A DNA stretch of 64,000 nt, taken from the NCBI RefSeq assembly GCF_018143015.1, contig NC_054741.1, positions 61,811,197-61,875,196 of the forward strand. The letters run 5' to 3'. The translations under genes were made by a program, and so were the position numbers. Under the pieces are notes generated by a model, which was given only the letters and a program-made list of their open reading frames with translations, was not told the origin of the DNA and made no database searches. This document shows, piece after piece, positions 30,243 through 42,217 of this stretch (the first letter of the stretch is position 1; each line of letters starts with the position of its first letter). Origin of the DNA: Lytechinus variegatus. Lineage: Eukaryota > Echinodermata > Echinoidea > Temnopleuroida > Toxopneustidae.

Positions 30243-31353
30243 ATCAAGCTGATGTTCATGAAAGCAGAAAGATTTCTATCAATAGGTCTACTAATTAAGA
30301 TTTGTCAAAAGACCAATAAGATGATAAAAATTATGGGTGGGGGGGTCTTAATAATGTTTACTGTCATATGCAAGCAGCTCCCCAATATGTCATTTTTTTT
30401 CTTATAAATTTAAGAATTGATATTTTCTGTTAGTTCATTACTACAAATAATTTCTCATAGAAGCGTATATGAATGTGTGTGTAATGAGCAACAGGGGACA
30501 TCACTTTAAATTTTCTGGGGAAAAAAGCATTTTATGGAACTTATGTCACATGGCGTACAGGGTTGCTCGCGTTGTTGCTCGCATGTGACTACAAAAATTC
30601 AAAGTGAAAAAAACACACAAAAAACTCCATAACAAAATGACATAAAGGTGACACCATTTTATCATTATTGTTATACTTACAATCAAAGAAAAGGGGTACT
30701 ATTTAGTTATGCAATCCAGACTTCTTGTTTTGACGATTTTCTTTTTATATTTTCCTCTTTTCCCTTTTCTTGCCCCCCCCCCCCGCCCCTCCATTTAAAA
30801 CATCATATTGGTGGTAAAGTCCTCCTTCCTCCCCACGTTTAATGCTGCTCATAAGCGTGAATAGGAACAGCCAGATGAGGAAAAAAATAAAACAAAGAGT
30901 TTCAGTTCAATTAAAACACAAATAGAAAGTATCCTGAATGGATATAATGAGGCCATGTTTATGACAATTGTAATGAGGCAAAATATGTCCAATTTGTTCC
31001 TAATCACTCTTATGTTATGGTATATTATCATACAATATTTTAGCTGGTACTGTCTTACGAAATGAAAAATACAATTATAAAATATATTTTTCTGTACAGC
31101 AGAACACGACAAATCTATTCACGATGTACAAAGAACTTGCAATATATTATGTGTAATCTTTATTCAGAAGAAATGCAGGGTATCTTTAAGATACCAAATA
31201 CTAACACTTTGAAAAGAAGAATACTTCTCAGAATCATTGGAAAGTTCACAAAATTGATGGAATGTAAATCTAAATTACAGCGTAAAGAGGCTATCTTCTT
31301 GAAAGAATGGCAAACTCTCTTCACCGATGGCCCATGAGGGAGAAGTATGGTTA

Positions 31354-31711
31354 AAGGAAACCAAAACCCAAGAAGAGAAGCAATCTTATTGGAAAGAGTA
31401 AAAATTATCTCCTCCTGACCTTGACATATGTGATGTGAATTATATTTCCCCATGACATATGTTGTGCTCAGGAGGCAAGATGCAATTTGAAAGATGAGGA
31501 AAATCTGAAAATTTGTGTACAAAACAAATGGAGAGTTGTCCACAAGCACGTTTTGCCAATTTGAGAATCCCCGTAGAAAGTACAACAAGAGTTTTCAAAC
31601 TTCCATAACTTTGCTTATTTCATAACCGATTTTGATGAAAACTTTTTAATTTTTCCTCTCATGTTACTCTTTCCAATTAGATTGCTTCTCTTCTTGGGTT
31701 TTGGTTTCCTT
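31354..31711. mobile_element. Foldback element (AAGGAAACCAAAACCC ends)
   Basis: The inverted ends are 'aaaggaaaccaaaaccca' and 'tgggttttggtttcctt', each followed by an aagagaagcaatct block. The left end follows TTAA; the right TTAA is lost. Open frames inside it are not genes. Confidence 0.7.
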
Positions 31712-33439
31712 GAAGTAGTTGGTACTGTTGTGCATGACTGTAAGAACAAGCTTAGTATCCTCTTGGGTGCTAAGCATGATCTGTGTCAGAATAAAATTCC
31801 TGTTGGTAGCAAACATTTCAATGCAAAGTTTATCACCTGTCCAAACATGATCAGGGTTTACAGGAATTCACTCCAACTCTGTTATAATGACAAGAGGTAT
31901 CTTAGGTGACCACTGACCAGTGTCACATGAAGCACAAGAGCATGTTTCAGTCGTTCATAAAGTCATATGTGCAACAGATGAATAGCTTTATGAAACATCC
32001 AAACAAGCTTCAACAAACATTTCATTCAATGACTGTAGTTTTCCGCAAAGTGAATTCAAACTATTACTGATACAGAAACCCGTATGACCACAGCATTTCT
32101 GATTGTTGTTATCAATGTATCCCAGAAAATAACTTAATTACAAATAAAAGGTCAAGGTTTTGCAATGAAAATGGTTTATCATACAGAAATCCACATCAAT
32201 ATAAATCTTATAAAACATACTGTAGGCAGGGCTCGACATTAGCAGTGGCCCGAGGTAAATAAAAATGAGAGTCGGGCTTCCAAAACTTCGGTAAATGCCA
32301 ACACTTGGTGGCCCTGTTGGGCTGCCAAAGTTTTGATATATTGTTGTGTTGGGGCCACTTAATTTGCTTTGCAGGCCACCAAAAATATGATGTTGAAGAT
32401 TTTGGTGGACCAACTGGGCCAACAAGAATGAAAGTTAGTGTGGAGACTTGCTCTAATACACATCATCTAATACACATCATGTTTGCTCAGGTATTTATAC
32501 ACAATTGTTACCATGAAATGGTCAACATGTTTGAACTGTTCCACAAGTACCTTGTGGATGTAATTCACTCTTAGAGATGTGTATAATGTGTATACTTTCA
32601 TAGTTTGTCTTGCTCAAAAATTGAAGGTGTACCATTTACCATAAACATATATTCAATCCGATGACTAACCGTGATCCCCACATGCTTTGTATAGGGTCCA
32701 CCTCTTTAAATTGGATAACAGGTTAAATCAATGTAATGAAAAAAAGTTTTCATTTTCCTCCTAACGCTCTCAAAAATACAGAATTACAACAATTCATTTC
32801 CTTTTCTCTAAAAAGAGTTTATAGTTTTAAAACATAAATAGATGTACTTATGACATATGTAATAATAATAGCGGGGCCCGCTGTAGAACAGTTTTTGAAT
32901 CTGAAGTGGCTACCCTGGGTAAATGTACCTATATCATTATTATATAACATATGAATACTGTCACACAACATGTGCAAGTGAAAGAAGATGCTCACAAATA
33001 CAACACATACAACACATACATGTAGGCTACATGTACAATCACGTCACATACATGTACGATCACGCCACATACAACACATGCAAACACCTCACACAATTAC
33101 ATGTACTTGTTGTACACACTACTGTAATACATGTAGTGTATTGCCATGTAAAATTGTAAAGTTTTGTTTAATCTTTACCTATCCACTCGATTTCAGAAAA
33201 ACTAATCAGAATCCATTTGCAATGGTTCTTGGAACAGGAAATTGCAAGTTCACATTACATTCGTAATTAATGTACTTTAGATGCAATCAGGGTAGATAAA
33301 TTTGGGGGTTTCTTCAGCAAATAAATTCACTTCAAAATGATAAGATATTTATCACTCTGTTTCACTTCCATTTGTAACATTTGATGCAGAAATAAACTAG
33401 CTCTGAATTATATATAGTTAATTTAATGTAATGTAATTT

Positions 33440-33525
33440 CATCATTATTATTATCAGTTATTTATTGTAAAGCACTTTGACTATATTTCTGGTAAAGTAC
33501 TATGTAAGTACCTGTTATGTATGTA
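33440..33525 (+). mobile_element. Possible LINE 3' tail
   Basis: The sequence 'attgtaaagcactttgac...gtaaagtactatgtaagta' resembles the 'AAAGCGCTTTGA...AAGCGCTATATAAAT' tails of L2/CR1-type LINEs. Confidence 0.3.
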
Positions 33526-35263
33526 TGTACATGTATGTTGGTTTTCCTCTTACTTCTAAAATACGAACATTAACAATAAGCAAATTTTGTAAGGAGTGTT
33601 TTTGGAGGGTCATTCAGATTATATGCATAGCAAAATATTCCACGTAACAAACTCATTACAGGTACAACATACACAGCCAACTAGATATCATGTATGCATG
33701 TTGCAAGACTACATGCAAGTAGCTACAAATCATGTCTAGGATTATTCCCCATGTCATGAAAAATTGCTGCAATACTCAATGAAAGTGGTGAAAATACACA
33801 TACTGTCAAAAAAATAGGACAATCTGAAAGTTTCCAAATCACAACAATACCTGGCACAAATTTTCCTACAAAGTTTGAGAATATTTAACATCCCTATCAA
33901 CATACATACATGTACATGTACTGTGCACACAAAAAATAGCATAGCCTTAAACCCCCCCCCCCCCCCATTGAATACCACTGTAAGTGTGTGAACATGGGAT
34001 TAAAATTATGAGGATTTTTTAATTGATTTATATGTACATACAGATTACTAACCACTTACTGGTTAGTAATGTACATAAAACATGTACATGTTAATATGTA
34101 CATAAAAAGCCACAATAACTATTTCTTCAGTTAAAAATAGACTCACGTTTAAAATGTAATAGTTTATCTCTTATCTTCTATTTGTCATACATGTATTTCT
34201 AATGATTGGTAAGAAAAAATGAATCCTCTTGTCAATTTATTCGTCTCAAGTTTATAAACTGCAAGCTTCCTCTTCATGCCTCTCTAGAAGACAGACAAAA
34301 AAAATATTTTCAAATCAGACTTAAAAAGTGTCAGAGAAAAATTATTTACATCATCAAGGTGATCAGTATGAGGGGTTGACATGCAGAAGGACATAACTCG
34401 ACACTTGAGGATTGTTACAGCATTTCTTTCATTCCGACTTTCATAATTAAAAGGTGCTCTTTTTAATCATGAGCTTAATGAGACTCTTACATACTCATTT
34501 ACTTCAATTGATATATTTCTTGATAGAAATCTTCACAAAATTACTTTTCTACATTTCACATTTACTTTAAAGCATCCCCCCTTTTTTTTGTAAAGGCCTT
34601 CTGTTTGTCAACTCACTGTTGATTTTTTGGGGAAAATTTTCATGGTCCAACATTACACATCAAAATTATACACATCTAAGCATTGCAATATCACAAAATT
34701 TATATCCCAGATAGATAAAGTTCTGATGTGTAACCATGATTTCAAGGTTTAAAGGCAGAAGAAAATGGAAGATTTGACATCATAATTCACAATTTGAATA
34801 CATCAAATATGTATGGCAAGAAAACATTAAATAATCAAATGATTCAGGCTTGATATGAATACATACTTCTCGAAAGAAAGAATTTTGAGCTAAAATTATG
34901 AAAAACCATTTCAAGGTTATGGTTATCTTCATAGAGAAAATAGTTGATCAATTATTCAGATGAATGTCAACCACTTGATAGGTACATGTAGGATGTACCA
35001 CACTGCAAAAGCCTACTGTTTGTTTCGACAGTGCATGTATAAATCGTCAGATAAATGATTGGTTGATATTTCAGAACTGTGAAAATTTGCATGCAGTTCC
35101 AAGGTATGGTCTGCAATTATACTGCAATAAGCAAAAATCATGTCACTAAGTACATTTGATATGTATTAATTAAGAAAGCTTTCCAACTTTACGCATTGTG
35201 ATCATGAATAAAGCTGCTAGCTCTGGTAGAAAATGTTTTGCTTTTGGTAGAAGTGAAAATGAT

Positions 35264-36018
35264 TTAGTCTGTGTGTAATGGGGAGTGATTCGGTGACCTA
35301 AGAGAACTGTCGGCCCCATAAGGCTTGTCAATGGCCAAAGTCTCAATCTCTGCAGACAGGGAATATTCTCTTCTCACTGCATCCTGGGGGGTAATAGGGG
35401 GCAAGATAGGGGGTACAGGCTTCACTTCAACCTCCTTCCCTTGGGTGTCCACATGGGCGATAAAGGCGGTAACATCCCGCACCCCGTCGCATCCCCTGCT
35501 CCTCAAGACAGGGTTCGCCGTCTTCGGGGGCGGTCCGATGCGCTGAAAGCGGCTGAACATGTGAGATTGCACTTGACTTGGTTGGGGAATATTGGCATCA
35601 TTGCGTAAGCAGTTCACGGGGTGTACCCCTTTGACGGGACCATTCCCGGTGCGAATATTATACCGCCTGGTCCTGGGAGGGGCGGGGTCTTTGGGAGGCG
35701 CAGGGCTCTGATTCCTCTCCGAATCACTCCTAACATGTTCTACTGTTGGTTTAATCTCCTTCAGTTTGAGCTGATGAAGCTGGGTAGTCAGGTAGGCAAT
35801 CGTACCGGAGCGCTGCTCCAGCTCTGCCGTCAAAGTCAAAATCTTTTGCTGCCTTTGAGCAAGGTCGTCTTGAAATATTTTCTCCCTCATCTTCATCTGC
35901 TGTTCTAGTTCATTCAACCTATCATGGTTGGTGTCTCTATCTATTTTAAATTGGTTGCATTCTTTCTCCTTCTCGCTCAATTTCACTGTTAAAGCCTCGA
36001 TCTCACTCTTGTATTTCT
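35264..36018 (-). CDS. CCDC92: CCDC92-like coding exon 2 (last)
   Basis: The acceptor is 'ttctttcacag' and the first bases AG complete a Glu codon. It encodes the second coiled coil and the proline-rich C-terminal tail, ending TAA at 35264-35266. The length is 755 bp. Pro- and Ser-rich composition from about residue 155 predicts disorder. Confidence 0.88.
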
Positions 36019-37228
36019 CTGTGAAAGAAAATGGAAAACATGAACAGTGATAATAATAACTTCACATTTATATTGCACAATTTATACTCAACTGCGCATT
36101 ACAATATTCAAAAGGTAAAACAGTTAACTGCATAAACACTCACAAAAAAGGGGAGCCTACTGTCTCTACAAATTTCATAACAATAAGTGACTTGTTTATT
36201 GAAACTCTCTTGAAAAAGGTAGAATTTTAGCTTAGTTTTGAAAAAGGTAATAGATAATGCGCTTATTATTGAGGAAGGAATGCCATTTCAGATTTTGGGT
36301 GAAGCACAATAACAAAGGCACGATCACCTAGTGTAATCTTTATTTTGAAAGGTGGGTGACTGAGCAGCATGGTGTCATGAGAACTTCGAAGTCATTAGGA
36401 CTGGGTGGGTGATTTTAATGTGAGGAGTTCACTCAGATAAGTAGGAGACATGCCATGCAGGATCTTAAATGTGAACAGCATTATTGTGAATTCAATTCGC
36501 CGACGTATTGGAAGCCAGTGCAGATCATGAAGTATGGGTATATTTACATGTACATCTGTCTTACATGTAGTTTTGAGCTAATGTTTCATGGATTAGGAGC
36601 TTACATTATCGAAGTCATCATTAAATTCAACATCATTACCTGATTACCTTTCACATGTGTACAAAATTAAAATAATCTTTAACATTAAGATCTTAGTATT
36701 TTGTATTTTTTTATGCTGATGTGATACTTGATAACCTTCCCATGTATGTCCAAGACGTACTAAACAAGGGCTTGAATTTTTGAACAAATTACTTTATTTG
36801 AGATTTGATGCTGATGCTGCCAATGCAGTGCCTATGTCTATATGTCTCACTTCTGCTATGCAGAAAACAGCAAAAACCAAATTAACACACATCGTGTAAA
36901 TGTAAGATAAGGTATATTTCTTTCTTTCCTGTACATAAATGTGTGTTACAATTTTTTTTAGATCTTTACCAACAGCGTCATGGGCAAAATGCATGCACTG
37001 TCCAACAGCATAAAAAAATAACTCAAGAAAAAAAAAACACCCATGGGTATGCATACCTTCATCGACATCATCACTTTTCATGGCAAGTTCAAAGTTGAGT
37101 TCGGCGCATTTCTTCTGCAGTTTGTGGAGTTCCTGGTGGAGGGCCTGGAGTGTTTTTGCATGCTCCTGCTGCATGAAGAGAATCGAGCTCTCCGCATTCC
37201 TCAGCTTTATCTCCACCGGAGCAGCCAT
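35264..37228 (-). CDS. CCDC92: CCDC92-like coiled-coil protein (2 coding exons)
   Basis: The joined coding exons (37228-37057, then 36018-35264) give about 308 residues; human CCDC92 is 331. Seen: start 'MAAPVEIKLRNAESSILFMQ', heptad-like 'EHAKTLQALHQELHKLQKKC', a second coiled coil, the distinctive 'LTAELEQRSGTIAYLTTQLH' block, then a Pro/Ser/Arg-rich tail with 'VPPILPPI' and 'IETLAIDK'. These match the vertebrate CCDC92 order as I remember it. CCDC92 is reported as a centriole/ciliary-base-associated protein; that role is transferred by homology. The start is the first ATG after an acceptor (tgtctgtag, just upstream), so a non-coding 5' exon is expected further right. Confidence 0.85.
36040..36525 (-). 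pseudogene. L2/CR1-type LINE remnant (RT C-terminal part and 3' end)
   Basis: On the minus strand it reads 'LHWLPIRRRIEFTIMLFTFK' and '..GMSPTYLSELLT', the classic C-terminal block of Jockey/CR1/L2 ORF2. Stops and then 'FKTKLKFYLF' follow. It sits in the CCDC92-like intron in the same orientation. It is 5'-truncated and dead. Confidence 0.8.
37057..37228 (-). CDS. CCDC92: CCDC92-like coding exon 1
   Basis: It holds 57 codons plus one base and ends with gtatgc as donor (minus strand). It encodes the N-terminal coiled coil. The ATG is 12 bases after a splice acceptor, so the 5' UTR is split. Confidence 0.85.
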
Positions 37229-38819
37229 TCTTTATTCACCCTACAGACAATAAACAAACAATATTAGTACTTCAAATATACCACGATAGCTCTTGCAAAT
37301 CGTATGCAGTGGAGTATAAGAGGCAAGGGGCGCTTGCCCCAAGCAGTACAAGGGAAAACAAAAAAATAAAAAGGGGAGGGGGGAATTGTAGATACTTAAA
37401 TTAATCATCTCGAAGGCCTTGGAATGGACGCCTTATTTTAATATGCCCCTCTCACATTGGCTATTTATGTGTGCTCTAATAAGTTTTGCAATTAACTTGT
37501 AAGTGTGAAATACATGTACATGTAAGGTCACAGTCTTGACCCTTCTTCAAGTCAGCATGCACTTGTCAATCTTGTAGAGAAATTTGAGATTGAGATACAT
37601 GTTGTACCACTCATTCAAATCGATGAACAAGGTTATATGTACCAGCGAAACCTGTGAAATCCTTTTTCTTACTTTCCATCCAACGATTTTAACTCTATGT
37701 GAGGATCTTGCTGTCTATTTGGTCATTTGGTTAGTTATGTTCTTCTTAGTAGACTTTGTGGAAACTAGTAGTATGAGCTTTTTATTGAATATCACCTGGC
37801 TTAATATTCATCCATAAAAATATCTGTCCAATATCTTTGCCCCATCATACGTGTACCAGTGCCAGCTCCAAAAGCTTTTCGAGTACATTTAGTACTAGAA
37901 GTCGTAGGATACTGCCAATCATTAATTTCAAATTTAAAAAATGGTTTGTATTGGAGGAAACATTCAGTATGGTATGTTGTGGAGGTCTCCATTAAGTTAC
38001 GTAAAATCAAAAGCTTTCTTCATAAAAAATAGTAGAAAAATGATGAATTTTGGGCTTTTATTGTGACGGCCTCAAAATGCAGCTATTTTCATCATAATAA
38101 CAGAATCGCGTGCAAAGTGAATGGGTGCGCAGACATGAGGCACCATATTTTTGTTCAAATTCAATCTCAAGTCAAAATGACTACCCAAGGTTTTTTCCAA
38201 GAATATCATTTTTTTTTCTTCAAATTTTATGAGATATTTGGCACACTAACTCATAATGATGTAAAGAACATTATCAAATGACAGATTTTGTGAAATAAAA
38301 GGAAATTTATGTTAAATCTTGACTCAAATCTTTGGGGACCACCATCATATCATAAATTTTTATGAAATTTTTGGCAAGTCAAATGCACACTAGTTAACCG
38401 TACATTACGTGGTACGAATTATAAAAATATATGAAATAATAAAAAATCTCAGCTAACAGTTTTTGTGAAAGAAAATAAATTCATGTTTAACCTCAACAAG
38501 TTAAATGCTTCATTTTAGGTGCACAGACAACCCGCCCCCTTCAATTTCATAGTCATAGGAATAACTCCAAACTCAGTCAGAGTCAAACTGAGTGAGTCCA
38601 AAAAGGCAAAAGGCAAAATAGATCAACGAATTTTATTTAGGAGTCGTAACTTTATCCAAAACTTCAACTTATTCAAGCAAAAAATAGCTGTTTACTCACT
38701 AAAATCTTACGTAGAATGTATCAGACATTTCCCACATGGACAAAGGAATCGATGTACGTTAAGCTCCAGCTAGCTGGTTAAGATACGTTGTCGTTATTGT
38801 CAAGTCTATTCCGTTTTCT

Positions 38820-39003
38820 GTGGTAGTGTTTACATCAGCGGTCGCGGCGGCCAGATACGGGTCGATACGGGTCGATACGGTCCACGGTACGGTATCCTCT
38901 TCTCGCCGGCTGCTTCCCTGAGCCGTGCTGACTGGGCTGCTGCGCTGCAGTACGTAGCTACGTATTGGTATGTGGCCGAGCGGAGCTACCGTCGCCAACA
39001 ACA
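38820..39003 (-). promoter_or_regulatory. CpG-dense block, candidate CCDC92-like promoter / 5' exon
   Basis: This is a sharp CpG-rich island in AT-rich DNA, 1.6 kb upstream of the CCDC92-like start codon. It contains a short tandem 'gtcgatacgg' repeat. Possible minus-strand donors near 38750-38840 (for example gtaaac, gtatct) could splice to the acceptor before the ATG. Inference from composition and position only. Confidence 0.35.
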
Positions 39004-39420
39004 AAACAATACAAAGAAAAAATATTGCAAGGCTCTCTCTCTCACCAATAGTTAAATATTAGTAAATAATATGACTCAATATATACTTATGGTGTAATAA
39101 TAATTTAAAAATATAATTGTCTTATTAAATTTATTTTTATACATATTTTGGGGCAATTAATATTAAATATAATGAAATTTGCAGTGATATTTATTGACGA
39201 ATATGCCGCTTAGCACTACATGTAGTCTGCAGGCACAGACCCTGATTTGAACTTTATCTGTTGGCCATGGGTGGGTCGCTCCTTCCATCATGCAACAAAA
39301 CAAGCACAAGTCACATATACAACTTATTTTTCATCTTATATAAACATTTTTTTGGTTTCATTCATTCAATTCTAATAAATTTTTCATCATGTTACAGTTT
39401 TGCATTAGCATTCTATGACT

Positions 39421-39896
39421 ATGAATAAGCCCGTTCGATCGTAGTTCCATTCTGCGCATGATCAAAAGATTCTACGCATGATCAGAGGAAGGTCATCTGT
39501 ACCAAAGTGACATGGTGGTTTAAAATCTAATGAGATAAGCACCAACTTTGATGTCTTGATTATTCATATATTCTTTTGAATTGTGGTTTTCATTTACATC
39601 CACAAAAAACAACAATGCGTCCACGAACGACTGGTATTTCACAGTTTGCCAAGTACATTGTGCAATTAACATGCTATGATATGCATTCAAAGTAGGAATG
39701 CAACAAATACATTCATGAAGTGTTCATTGGTGTGCTATTCTAGTCCCCTGGTCTATTCAATTTATTCATCCTGCTATGTAAGGCAAGTTTACATAATTTT
39801 CTTGCTTTGAAATCTGCCTATCATAATGAAAGAAATGAAAGGTCATTTGACCAAAATTGTCCCTGAAGTAAACTACGAACTGGTCTATTAGTCCCA
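39421..39896. mobile_element. Foldback element carrying the 150-bp dispersed repeat, copy 2
   Basis: The left part (39443-39590) matches 29849-29993 closely. The ends are 'aataagcccgttcg' and, inverted, 'cgaactggtctatt', with 'gtagttc/gaactac' inside. No coding capacity. Confidence 0.55.
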
Positions 39897-40185
39897 ACAA
39901 AATAATAATGAAAAACGCAGAGTCCATGCAGGCCCAACAAAAAGTTGATAAGAGATAAACACCAAACACTAAAGTCACTAAACATTCAAAATCGGATACA
40001 AATTAAGAAAGTTATTACATTTTAAATTTTGCTTCATTTCACCAACCAGTTATATGCAAATCTTGGTCGGTGCGTGCAAATGAAGGGACTGATGACATCA
40101 TCCATATGGCTGTATGCAGCGGGGGAGGGGGGGGGGGCAGGGGGCAGTTGCGCAACCCCCCCCCCCAGAAATTTTGAAAACTTAA

Positions 40186-40730
40186 AGGGGATGGAAACCT
40201 TTGGAACAAGTAGGCGTGTGTCGAAACAAAAACAAAAAATCAAAGAATAAGAACAAAGAAAGTTTGAGAAAAATCGGACAAATAATGAGAAAGTTATGAG
40301 CATTTGAATATTGCAATCAGTAGGCTATGGAGATCCTGTTATGGAGATCCTCCTATTGGCAATGCGACGGGATGTGTGATGTTACATGTGAACAACTTCC
40401 CCTTTGATGGACTATAAACTACCCTCAACATGTCTCTTTTTCTTATTATGTTACAAACTATTTATCCATGACGTATCCTTTAAAAATCTGTAGGCATACC
40501 CTCCTCTAGAAAGAACACATGATCTACTGATGGATGATAAAAGAGGCAATTTAAGTGAAATATATAGAGTAACGGGGAGAGTTGTTCACAAGTGACATCA
40601 CACATCTTTGTCGCATTGTCAATTTGAGGATCTCCATAGCATTAGTGATCGCAATATTCAAATGCTCATAACTTTCTTTGATTTTTCTGTTTTCACACGA
40701 GCTATCTTGTTTCAAAGGTTTCATTCTCCT
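40186..40730. mobile_element. TTAA-flanked foldback element
   Basis: The ends are 'aggggatggaaaccttt' and 'aaaggtttcattctcct', flanked by TTAA at 40182-40185 and 40731-40734. Subterminal 'tatgagcatttgaatattg' is inverted near the right end. It belongs to the piggyBac/Kolobok target-site class. Confidence 0.75.
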
Positions 40731-40734
40731 TTAA

Positions 40735-41050
40735 AGAACAAGTCCACCCCCAACACAAAGTTGATTTGAATAAAAAGAGAAAAATCCAGCAAGCATAACA
40801 TTGAAAACTTAGATTTCATCAAAATCCGATGTAAAATAAGAAAGTTATGACATTTTAAAGTTTCGCTTAACTTCACAAAATAGTTATATGCAAAATCCCG
40901 GTCAGTGTGCAAATGAGGAGATTGATGATGTCATCCACTCACTATTTCTTTTGTATTTTATTATTTGAAATATGAAATATTCTAATCCTCATTGTCAAGT
41001 GAAACAATTTCTCCTGAACATGTGGAATTAGCATTGTTTAATATTGGTTT
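40735..41050. mobile_element. Half of a TTAA-type element (AAGTCCACC family)
   Basis: It begins 'agaacaagtccaccccc' right after the TTAA shared with the element on its left and runs through 'aagaaagttatgacatttt' to the midpoint. The right half is missing. The full copy is at 60832-61433. Confidence 0.7.
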
Positions 41051-41548
41051 TCCCGTCCAATTTCATCAGGGTTGCATTTAAATTAATGAAAGGACTTTCA
41101 AATTCGAAATATTTTGTCAACCTTCTGCACACATGGTTCATTTTCATTTATTCATCATTTAATTCCGTTCTATATCATTCCTTTGAATTTGGTAGAAATT
41201 CAATTTAGGGAGAAATTCGTTCAAATTGATGGCCCAAAGTCGTCATTTAATTTCGCAACGACGAACTGATCGTTTAATTTCACCCAAAATACCATTTTCA
41301 ATTTCATTAATCGGCACACATATTTGCACTTTAAACTTCCAAATTTAGATAACATGTTTCTGTGTTCATTTTTCTTTTATAACGTTATACAATTTTTTTC
41401 TCCAAACTTTACCCTACCTTTTTTTCTGATCTTTCAGTTAGAATAATTTTATTCCATTATGTTTGATAAAGACGTAATTCATGTAACACTTATAGGATAT
41501 AGGACATGGTTGTGAACGGTTATCCTTTTAGTGATTAATGAGTGGGTG

Positions 41549-41731
41549 CAGGGGCGGATCAAGGATTTCAAAAAAGGGGGCATTTTCCCTGGGAATTTGA
41601 CGAGCAAAACCTAAGATTTTTAACCAAAGAATAAGTAACGGACCACGATTTTTTTAAATTGTGGCTCTCAAAGGGGGGGGGGGACACGGACACGAGCCGG
41701 GTGTGCCCCCCCCCCCCTGGATCCGCCAGTG
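41549..41731. mobile_element. hAT-type short element (GGCGGATCC family)
   Basis: The ends are 'caggggcggatcaagg' and 'ctggatccgccagtg'. The flanks agtgggtg / agtgagtg match at 7 of 8. The length is 183 bp. Confidence 0.8.
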
Positions 41732-42217
41732 AGTGAGTGGATGACCTATGCCAATGGTAGGTATTTTTTTCATCATCTTGTTCTTTTTTTATTTCACATA
41801 ATTGTAAATTATATCGTTGTGGGGGAAGGGATGGTATTGACCACGTTCTATAGTTGAATGAAAGTGGAAAAACGAGTTGTTGTTCCGATGATGTTTTTTC
41901 AGATGGATGATACATTTCAGTATAATGGTAAACATCCAATTAAGAAGTAAAACCCATTTCCATAATCATTCAAATGAAGTAAAAAAAAATAATAAAAACG
42001 AAAAACACTGTGCATATCCTATAAGTGATCGCATATTAATGATTTTGAATTCCTAAACCTTTGCAAGGAGGGTACCGTTGCGAATTTGAAAACATCTCTT
42101 CGGCTATTTGAATTTGCTCGATCTTTATACTTGTTTAAATGAAATAACCATGAAATCGTGTGCCAATATGATTAAATCAAATAAAGTATTTGGGTATTTA
42201 AATGTTTATCTCATAGG

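Larger units (their letters stand above)
22573..35263. other. Intergenic region between convergent nAChR and CCDC92-like genes
   Basis: This 12.7-kb region contains the CpG-rich foldback, GAA and GAT/ATC triplet tracts, hAT-type elements, a SINE, LINE tails and TTAA-type fragments (listed separately). It presumably includes both 3' UTRs. I find no additional protein-coding gene; 24200-25700 and 33550-35260 show nothing I recognise beyond ACATGTAC-rich AT sequence. Confidence 0.65.

Noticed and set aside
31160-31588. 142-residue minus-strand open frame with hydrophobic stretches
   Set aside because: It overlaps a foldback transposon and has no recognisable family motif or splice context.
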